A stretch of 6,359 nucleotides of DNA. Origin: Ignavibacteria bacterium. Its GTDB lineage: Bacteria; Bacteroidota; Ignavibacteria; Ignavibacteriales; Ignavibacteriaceae. Shown here one piece after another: positions 1 through 4,681 of this stretch. The stretch's first letter is position 1, and the number at the start of each line of letters is the position of its first letter. A program made the translations under genes and the position numbers. The notes beneath the pieces were generated by a model. That model searched no databases. It worked only from the letters and a program-made list of their open reading frames with translations, and had not been told where the DNA came from. The stretch spans positions 1-6,359 of the forward strand of contig JAOTUT010000096.1 in the NCBI GenBank assembly GCA_029863735.1, in the 5' to 3' direction.

Positions 1-375
1 TAAAGTGTAGGCTTGTTCCAGTTTAATAGCTTTTGGTTCAGGGAATGCAATAACCTTTGTTTCTGCTTTATTAATTTTTTCATCTGACTTTTTAGGTTCA
101 AGATTTACTGGTTTAGGTTCTTTCCCATCAATTACCGTTAAATCCTGGTTGACTTGTTTCCGCTCTTCAATTTTTGGAGAAGTTGATAACTTAATTGAAT
201 CAACACCTGTAACGATACTATCTCTTTCTGTTTCCAAAAAAAGTGAATCTGGTGCCCATTTTAGCTCAAGTTTTTCCCGGATTAAAGGAATTCCTGAAGG
301 ATTAAAATAATTTATTGCTAAGCCGAGGATTGAGCTTGTAATAATTATTCCGAATATTTTTTTAGCGTTAACGAT
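1..375 (-). CDS. Membrane-anchored protein, probably rhodanese-like (N-terminal part, runs off left edge)
   Basis: The frame is open from position 420 (just after an in-frame TAA) to the window edge. From the proposed start it gives 125 residues. The N-terminus is short and basic (VNAKK). One hydrophobic segment follows, at about residues 7-23 (IFGIIITSSILGLAINYF), consistent with a signal anchor. After it come the motif NPSGIPLIREK and a long low-complexity linker rich in Lys, Glu, Pro and Ser. The last residues before the edge (PKAIKLEQAYTL) resemble the lead-in to a rhodanese (sulfurtransferase) fold, and this leader resembles that of rhodanese-like proteins in FCB bacteria; that is recalled similarity, not a search result. 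The catalytic Cys loop would lie outside the window. The protein probably sits in the inner membrane with the domain outside the cytoplasm. The start is uncertain. There is no in-frame ATG or GTG, and the ATC at 375-373 is chosen because GGGAGA lies 7 nt upstream (388-383). A TTG at 411-409 is the alternative. Confidence 0.6.
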   Translation of the reverse strand, partial: MVNAKKIFGIIITSSILGLAINYFNPSGIPLIREKLELKWAPDSLFLETERDSIVTGVDSIKLSTSPKIEERKQVNQDLTVIDGKEPKPVNLEPKKSDEKINKAETKVIAFPEPKAIKLEQAYTL

Positions 376-396
376 TTTAAAGTCTCCCGGATAAGA

Positions 397-417
397 TAAA
401 ACCCTCCTCAAGAGGGT
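397..417 (-). terminator. Hairpin terminator downstream of the tRNA-Leu unit
   Basis: On the minus strand ACCCTC (417-412) pairs perfectly with GAGGGT (406-401) around the loop TTGAG. A short T-run (401-398) follows. This fits a modest Rho-independent terminator for the minus-strand tRNA transcript, placed just before the next gene. The AGGAGG inside the 3' arm looks like a ribosome-binding site, but no usable start codon sits at the right distance, so I read it as part of the stem. Confidence 0.5.
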
Positions 418-430
418 GAATTAAAATATA

Positions 431-480
431 GTACCGAAGGCCGGACTCTCCCAAAGGGATTCCTATGGAAGAACCGGCAC
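431..480 (-). pseudogene. tRNA-Leu 3'-end remnant (T-arm plus acceptor strand) with an insert in the T-loop
   Basis: Two blocks match the intact tRNA-Leu gene exactly: 431-448 equals 515-532 (18 bp) and 471-480 equals 533-542 (10 bp). In the intact gene the blocks touch; here 22 bp separate them. On the minus strand the blocks are the 3' end of the variable arm, the T-arm and the 3' acceptor strand up to CCA position 75. The last A of CCA, the D-arm, the anticodon arm and the 5' acceptor strand are absent, so this cannot be a working tRNA. After 480 the similarity fades (AGGT against GAGGT). It lies about 30 nt downstream of the intact tRNA and is probably in the same transcript. It may be a tandem duplication, or an attachment-site scar left by an element that once used the tRNA 3' end. 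Confidence 0.85.
449..470. repeat. 22-bp double-hairpin insert
   Basis: The insert is two perfect small hairpins side by side, TCCC-AAA-GGGA (449-459) and TTCC-TAT-GGAA (460-470). Each has a 4-bp stem and a 3-nt loop. Comparison with the intact tRNA fixes both borders without ambiguity, and no target-site duplication is visible. The design resembles short dispersed palindromic repeats. No second copy was found elsewhere in the window, so its repeat status is an inference. Confidence 0.6.
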
Positions 481-512
481 AGGTGTAATGAAAAAGTAAT
501 AAGAACACATAT

Positions 513-601
513 TGGTACCGAAGGCCGGACTCGAACCGGCACGAGGTTTAAGCCTCACTGGATTTTGAGTCCAGCGCGTCTACCAATTCCGCCACTTCGG
601 C
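513..601 (-). tRNA. tRNA-Leu, anticodon CAA
   Basis: The gene folds as a class II tRNA. The acceptor 5' strand GCCGAAG (601-595) pairs with CTTCGGT (523-517), including one G-U pair at position 1-72. The anticodon loop is CTCAAAA with the anticodon CAA at 567-565, flanked by a TGGA/TCCA stem. The long variable arm has a GAGG/CCTC stem. The T-arm is GCCGG-TTCGAGT-CCGGC. The discriminator is A (516), and CCA is encoded (515-513). It decodes the leucine codon UUG. A candidate promoter lies about 40 nt upstream and a hairpin terminator about 100 nt downstream. The 3' end is partly duplicated at 431-480. Confidence 0.97.
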
Positions 602-639
602 AATAGGTAAAGAACTTTAAGAAATAAAAAATTACAATG

Positions 640-670
640 CAAAGTTAAAGAACTTAACCAGATATGACAA
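640..670 (-). promoter_or_regulatory. Candidate FCB-type promoter for tRNA-Leu
   Basis: On the minus strand TTG (670-668) is followed after 20 nt by TAACTTTG (647-640). This matches the Bacteroidota-type -33/-7 consensus TTG...TAnnTTTG. Transcription would start near 635, about 35 nt before the tRNA 5' end. The spacing is within the range known for such promoters. The sequence is AT-rich, so a chance match is possible. Confidence 0.45.
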
Positions 671-839
671 TTCAATTGAATATAGCAGCAAGTGTTTCAT
701 GATAAAACTTTAATCTTGTTATATGGTCGGGAAAAATGACCTATAAGATTTCTCCATCTCATTTCTTTGGTAGATTTTAAATCAATTAATTATAAAATTT
801 TAAGTAAAAAATTACTTTTTCTATCTATCAGAACAATTT

Positions 840-852
840 TGTCGCAGCGACA
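840..852. promoter_or_regulatory. Perfect 13-bp palindrome, operator candidate
   Basis: TGTCGC (840-845) and GCGACA (847-852) are exact inverted repeats around a single A. The arms are GC-rich in an otherwise AT-rich spacer. The site lies 65-77 bp before the start codon of the first small gene and directly before the direct repeats. Its symmetry and position fit a binding site for a dimeric regulator. I do not recognise a specific regulator. Confidence 0.5.
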
Positions 853-853
853 T

Positions 854-876
854 AATTGGCATTAAAATTGGCATTA
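854..876. repeat. 11-bp direct repeat with 12-bp period
   Basis: AATTGGCATTA occurs at 854-864 and again at 866-876, separated by one A. Each copy contains TTGGCA, close to a -35 hexamer. Tandem boxes with a period near one helical turn are typical of regulators that bind side by side on one face of DNA. It starts one base after the palindrome. Confidence 0.6.
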
Positions 877-897
877 TTGTGGTGACTCTATTATAAA
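868..897 (+). promoter_or_regulatory. Possible promoter of the small-gene pair
   Basis: TTGGCA (868-873) and TATAAA (892-897), 18 bp apart, each match the sigma-70 hexamers at five of six positions. Transcription would then start near 904, which cuts into the ribosome-binding site, so this exact pairing is doubtful. An alternative -10 element, TATTAT (889-894), would move the start slightly upstream but leaves only 15 bp of spacing. I do not see a better promoter closer in. Confidence 0.25.
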
Positions 898-902
898 TAA
901 AT

Positions 903-908
903 AGGAGG
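903..908 (+). promoter_or_regulatory. Strong Shine-Dalgarno for the first small gene
   Basis: AGGAGG lies 8 nt before the ATG at 917. This is the strongest ribosome-binding site in the window and the main reason to trust the small acidic gene that follows. Confidence 0.8.
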
Positions 909-916
909 TACACATT

Positions 917-1123
917 ATGAATAAACATCTACAACAAAAACAAATATTTGATTCATTCTTCAGTGAAGAAGATCTGCCGATTTTGTCGGAAGATGATCCT
1001 TGTCTGGATCCTGATTGCATGGAAGATGAACAAATTTATGAAATCATCGATAATAACGGCTACGCTCATATAAATATGAACGAACTTGAACTCGATGATT
1101 ATGATGATTTTATGCAACTGTAA
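917..1123 (+). CDS. Small, highly acidic protein of unknown function (68 aa)
   Basis: I do not recognise this protein. Of 68 residues, 20 are Asp or Glu, against two Lys and no Arg, so it is strongly negative at neutral pH. Acidic runs lie at about residues 17-36 and at the C-terminus (ELELDDYDDFMQL). Two cysteines sit in a CLDPDC pair at residues 29-34. There is no signal peptide or membrane segment, so it should be cytoplasmic. The start is well supported by AGGAGG 8 nt upstream. It is followed after 22 nt by another 68-codon gene, and the two are probably co-transcribed. A candidate operator lies just upstream, which suggests regulated expression. Binding to a basic partner, DNA mimicry or metal binding are all possible; none is shown by the sequence. 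Confidence 0.75.
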   Translation: MNKHLQQKQIFDSFFSEEDLPILSEDDPCLDPDCMEDEQIYEIIDNNGYAHINMNELELDDYDDFMQL

Positions 1124-1145
1124 CTTTTAACTTTCGGGGGAAAAA

Positions 1146-1352
1146 ATGAAGACTTTCATTGGTAATGAAGGCCATTATGATATTGAAGATAATGGCAATG
1201 TAATCCAAAGGATGGTTGATGGATTGGGTAAATTGACAGGAATAATTAAAGAATATAGAGATATCAGCAAGATTCCCAATCCATTTGACAGAGATGCTAT
1301 AAATAACTTAATGAAAATACTGAATCTTTATAAATTCGTAGGGCGCAATTAA
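1146..1352 (+). CDS. Small protein of unknown function (68 aa), second gene of the pair
   Basis: I do not recognise this protein. It has roughly balanced charge and no signal peptide or membrane segment. The N-terminal third is polar and Gly/Asn-rich (GNEGHYDIEDNGN). The rest looks helical: residues about 19-42 (IQRMVDGLGKLTGIIKEY and on) and, after a PNPF turn, residues about 49-64 (DAINNLMKILNLYKF). Its ribosome-binding site is weak (GGGGGA ending 4 nt before ATG), so translation may depend on ribosomes arriving from the acidic gene 22 nt upstream. A bidirectional terminator follows at once. Equal length, tight spacing and a shared terminator make a two-gene unit likely. A toxin-antitoxin or partner pair is conceivable, but no family motif supports it. 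Confidence 0.65.
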   Translation: MKTFIGNEGHYDIEDNGNVIQRMVDGLGKLTGIIKEYRDISKIPNPFDRDAINNLMKILNLYKFVGRN

Positions 1353-1363
1353 ATTTATTTTGA

Positions 1364-1394
1364 AAATGGAATTTCAATCCATTTAATTTTTTTT
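1364..1394. terminator. Bidirectional Rho-independent terminator between converging units
   Basis: AAATGGA (1364-1370) pairs perfectly with TCCATTT (1378-1384) around a 7-nt loop. On the plus strand eight T follow (1387-1394), serving the small-gene pair. On the minus strand the stem runs into TTTT, serving glnS, whose stop codon is about 35 bp away. The stem is AT-rich and therefore not very stable, but its place between convergent genes fits. Confidence 0.7.
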
Positions 1395-1420
1395 CTTATT
1401 GCGAGAACTTACTTCTTACT

Positions 1421-3124
1421 TTACTTTCCTGCCTTTTCTATTTTAGCCCAAGAATCCCGAAGCGTAACAATTCTATTAAAAACCGGCGAACCTTCTTTAC
1501 TATATTTTGTATCCACACAAAAGTATCCTAATCTTTCAAACTGAAATCTTTCTCCAGGTGCCGCAGCTTTTAGTGAAGGTTCAATTTTGCAGTTATTTTT
1601 TATCTCAAGTGAATTTGTATTTATAAATTCTTTAAAATCTTTTCCTTCTTCTCCTTCAGGATTCTCAACTGAAAATAATCTATCATAAAGTCTAACTTCA
1701 GCATTGAAAGCATCCTTGGCGGAAACCCATTGAATAGTCCCTTTGGCTTTCTTTGAACTAGTTCCTGATCCACTTTTTGTGTCAGGGAAATAAGTGCAAA
1801 GTAATTCTAATATTTCACCTGAGTTTTTATCCTTCACAACTTCATCACAACTAATTATATAAGCGTAACGAAGCCGAACTTCCTTACCTGGAGAAAGACG
1901 ATGAAACTTAGGCGGCGGGACTTCTCTGAAATCATCTTTATCAATATAGATTTCTTTCGAGAATGGAATCTTTCTTGTTCCCATATAATTATCTTCGGGA
2001 TTGTTTATTGCTTCAAGTTCTTCAGTTTGGTCGTCAGGATAATTTGTAATTACAATCTTTAGTGGATTCAAAACAGCCAATACTCTTTTAGCACGAATAT
2101 TTAAATCTTCACGAACACTAAATTCAAGAAGCGACACATCAATTGTATTTTCACGTTTTGCAATTCCAACTCTGTCTGAAAAATTTCTGATAGATTCAGG
2201 AGTATAACCACGTCGCCTCAAACCTGATAGAGTCGGCATTCTCGGATCGTTCCACCCATCAACATACTTTTCTTCAACTAGCGTTATGAGCTTTCTTTTA
2301 CTCATAATCGTGTAGTTAAGATTAAGCCTCGCGAACTCAATTTGTTGAGGTGCGTAAATCTCAAGTTCTTTTATGAACCAGTCATAAAGCGGACGATGAT
2401 TTTCAAATTCTAGTGTGCAAAGTGAATGAGTAATATTTTCTATTGAATCCGATTGCCCGTGAGCCCAATCATACATCGGATAAATGCACCATTTGTTTCC
2501 CGTTCTGTGATGTGATTTGTGAAGAATCCGATACATCACCGGATCCCGCATATTTAGATTTGGTGAAGCCATATCAATCTTAGCTCTCAGAACATATTCG
2601 CCTTCTTTAAATTCACCATTTTTCATTCTCTCAAAAAGATTCAGGTTTTCTTCAACGGATCGATTTCTGTGCGGACTTTCTTTCCCTGCCTCTGTTGGAG
2701 TCCCTCTGGTCTCTCTTATTTGATCTGCATTAAGTGAATCAACATAAGCTTTACCTTTTTTTATCAACTTAATGGCAAACTCATAAAGTTGATCAAAATA
2801 ATCTGATGCAAAATATTCTCTTTCTTGCCAATCAAATCCGAGCCATCGGATATCTGCTTTAATCGAATCAACGTATTCTTGTTCTTCTTTAATTGGATTT
2901 GTATCATCAAAACGGAGATTACATAAGCCCTTATAATCATTAGCCAGTCCGAAATTAAGACAAATAGATTTTGCATGCCCTATATGAAGATAACCGTTTG
3001 GCTCAGGGGGAAAACGAGTGTGAACTTTTCCGTTATGTTTGTTAGTCCTAAGATCTTCATCAATAATTTCACGGATGAAGTTAGATTGTTTTTTACTTTC
3101 GTTTTTTATTTCTTTCTGGCTCAT
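1421..3124 (-). CDS. glnS: Glutaminyl-tRNA synthetase
   Basis: This class I synthetase joins glutamine to tRNA(Gln) using ATP, in the cytoplasm. The 567-residue product matches the usual length (about 550-570) and aligns from memory with E. coli GlnRS throughout. Visible marks are the HIGH motif at 47-50 within [15 protein letters not shown], the MSKRK form of the KMSKS loop at 274-278, the GlnRS-typical stretches [10 protein letters not shown] (68-77) and [15 protein letters not shown], and a complete C-terminal anticodon-binding beta-barrel region ending in [16 protein letters not shown]. The first 14 residues are a lysine-rich extension before the conserved [11 protein letters not shown]. 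The start lies 17 nt after the gltX stop, without a clear Shine-Dalgarno, which fits translation within one gltX-glnS operon. A terminator lies just downstream. No key residue appears to be missing. Confidence 0.98.
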   Translation of the reverse strand: MSQKEIKNESKKQSNFIREIIDEDLRTNKHNGKVHTRFPPEPNGYLHIGHAKSICLNFGLANDYKGLCNLRFDDTNPIKEEQEYVDSIKADIRWLGFDWQEREYFASDYFDQLYEFAIKLIKKGKAYVDSLNADQIRETRGTPTEAGKESPHRNRSVEENLNLFERMKNGEFKEGEYVLRAKIDMASPNLNMRDPVMYRILHKSHHRTGNKWCIYPMYDWAHGQSDSIENITHSLCTLEFENHRPLYDWFIKELEIYAPQQIEFARLNLNYTIMSKRKLITLVEEKYVDGWNDPRMPTLSGLRRRGYTPESIRNFSDRVGIAKRENTIDVSLLEFSVREDLNIRAKRVLAVLNPLKIVITNYPDDQTEELEAINNPEDNYMGTRKIPFSKEIYIDKDDFREVPPPKFHRLSPGKEVRLRYAYIISCDEVVKDKNSGEILELLCTYFPDTKSGSGTSSKKAKGTIQWVSAKDAFNAEVRLYDRLFSVENPEGEEGKDFKEFINTNSLEIKNNCKIEPSLKAAAPGERFQFERLGYFCVDTKYSKEGSPVFNRIVTLRDSWAKIEKAGK

Positions 3125-3141
3125 AAATCATCATTAATTAT

Positions 3142-4599
3142 TTATTTCAATTTGATTAATGCAGTTTCGATTCTAGATAATGTTTCTTCTTTTCCAATAA
3201 TCGAAACGATATCGTATACTCCGGGACCCTCACCAACACCTGAAACAGCAATTCGCAATGGATGAACAAGTTTACCTTTACCAATATTTAATTTTGTGGC
3301 GACTTCGTCCAGAACTTTTTCAAAATTATCTTTTGCCGGATTTTCTAATTCAGCGAAACGATCTTTAAGTTTTTTAAGTAACTCTGATGAATCTTCCTTC
3401 CAGCGCTTCTTTAGATTTTGTTCTTCATAGGAATCAGGAGCTTTAAAAAAGTAAGGACTTTTTGTTAAATACTCTTTTACAAATGAGACTCTTTCCTTCA
3501 TAGCAGTGATAACTTTAAGTAGATGCTCATCGCTATAATTATTCGTACTGAATTCTGATTTACTGATTTCTGCTTTTAACATTTCGAGCACTTCATCATC
3601 CGCTTTTTTTCTAAGATGTTCGAAATTCAGCCAATTTAATTTTTCAATGTTAAAAACAGCTCCAGCTTTGTGTACTCTTTCAAGCGAAAACTTCTCAATC
3701 AGTTCATCCATCTCATAAAATTCCTTATCATCTCCATAATTCCATCCAAGCAAAGCAACAAAATTAATGAGAGCTTCTTTCAGATAACCTTTTTCTCTGT
3801 AATCCTCTACTGCAACATCTCCTTGTCTCTTACTCAATTTTGATTTATCAGGATTAAGCAGAAGGGGAAGGTGTGCAAAAACCGGTTTATCCCATATGAA
3901 ATAATCATACAGGATGACATGTTTGGGAGTTGAAGAAAGCCATTCCTCACCTCTGATAACATGAGTAATCACCATTAAATGATCGTCAACAACATTTGCA
4001 AGATGGTATGTTGGATACCCATCACTTTTTATTAGTACCTGATCGTCGATGTTGTTCGTATCAAATTCTACCGTCCCTCTGATCACATCATTAAAAATAA
4101 TTTTACGACCTGGATGAACATTAAGCCTTATCACAAAAGGTATATTCGAATTTAATTTTTCTTCGACTTCAATTTTTGAAAGATGAAGACAGTGCTTATC
4201 ATATTTTGCTTGAGGTAGTTTTTGCTTTTGTTGTTCTTCTTTTAATTTCTCAAGTCTTTCAGGTGTGCAAAAACAGTGATAAGCTTTATTCTCAGATACA
4301 AGCTTTTGAGCAAGACTATTATAAATATCAAGACGTTCTGATTGAAGATAAGGTCCAAATTCTCCACCCATTTCAGAACCTTCATCAAAATTAATTCCGG
4401 CCCAGTTCAAAGTGTCAATTAAATTTTCAACAGCACCTTCGACAAATCTCTTTCTGTCGGTATCCTCAATTCGTAGTATCAATTTGCCGTTCTGGTTTTT
4501 AGCAAAAAGATAGTTGTATAATGCTGTTCTCAGTCCGCCAATATGCAGGTATCCGGTTGGGCTTGGTGCAAAACGTACTCTGGGATTTATAATATTCAT
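3142..4599 (-). CDS. gltX: Glutamyl-tRNA synthetase
   Basis: This class I synthetase charges tRNA(Glu) with glutamate, for protein synthesis and for tetrapyrrole synthesis where that route exists. The 485-residue product has the HIGH-type motif HIGG at 19-22 within RFAPSPTGYLHIGGLRTALYN, a zinc-site pattern C109-x-C111...C137-x-H139, the KLSKR loop at 254-258, and the C-terminal GKLVHPLRIAVSG...GP motif typical of GluRS. I chose ATG 4599-4597 because the conserved PRVRFAPSPTG begins five residues later. The frame is open further upstream to 4803, but that would add 68 unrelated residues and overlap the kinase gene by about 120 bp. No strong Shine-Dalgarno is visible. The 82-bp gap from the kinase gene probably holds its promoter, but I could not identify one. 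Because a dedicated GlnRS is adjacent, this enzyme is probably the discriminating type that does not charge tRNA(Gln). Confidence 0.98.
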   Translation of the reverse strand: MNIINPRVRFAPSPTGYLHIGGLRTALYNYLFAKNQNGKLILRIEDTDRKRFVEGAVENLIDTLNWAGINFDEGSEMGGEFGPYLQSERLDIYNSLAQKLVSENKAYHCFCTPERLEKLKEEQQKQKLPQAKYDKHCLHLSKIEVEEKLNSNIPFVIRLNVHPGRKIIFNDVIRGTVEFDTNNIDDQVLIKSDGYPTYHLANVVDDHLMVITHVIRGEEWLSSTPKHVILYDYFIWDKPVFAHLPLLLNPDKSKLSKRQGDVAVEDYREKGYLKEALINFVALLGWNYGDDKEFYEMDELIEKFSLERVHKAGAVFNIEKLNWLNFEHLRKKADDEVLEMLKAEISKSEFSTNNYSDEHLLKVITAMKERVSFVKEYLTKSPYFFKAPDSYEEQNLKKRWKEDSSELLKKLKDRFAELENPAKDNFEKVLDEVATKLNIGKGKLVHPLRIAVSGVGEGPGVYDIVSIIGKEETLSRIETALIKLK

Positions 4600-4681
4600 A
4601 TTCGTTCTGATTAAGCAAATAAATTGAGAGTAAAAATAAAAAAGTATGTAAGTAAAAGCTAAGAAGGGAAAAAGATTCGTA

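Larger units (their letters stand above)
602..916. other. Divergent intergenic spacer between tRNA-Leu (-) and the small-protein genes (+)
   Basis: No credible gene is present; the longest plus-strand reading frame from an ATG that I saw is about 12 codons. The left third carries the tRNA promoter on the minus strand and two copies of TAAAGAACTT (608-617 and 646-655). The middle (about 670-800) is plain AT-rich sequence with only a weak GGTC...GACC pair near 725-740. At 802-817 there is a weak AT-only inverted repeat (AAGTAA/TTACTT) followed by three T. The right end holds the palindrome, direct repeats and ribosome-binding site listed separately. Confidence 0.7.

Noticed and set aside
403..408. 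AGGAGG on the minus strand as ribosome-binding site of the left-edge gene
   Set aside because: No start codon lies 5-10 nt downstream in any useful frame, and the bases form the 3' arm of a perfect hairpin.
802..820. AAGTAA/TTACTT inverted repeat followed by a short T-run as a terminator
   Set aside because: The stem is almost purely A-T, would be very unstable, and no plus-strand gene lies upstream to terminate.
2764..3265. Open frames of 70 codons (minus) and 96 codons (plus) over the glnS start and gltX end
   Set aside because: They lie inside or across well-supported synthetase genes in other frames, lack ribosome-binding sites, and their sequences look like shadow translations.
4176..4394. 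72-codon plus-strand frame with a hydrophobic stretch
   Set aside because: It is antisense to the central part of gltX, with no ribosome-binding site or independent coding signs.
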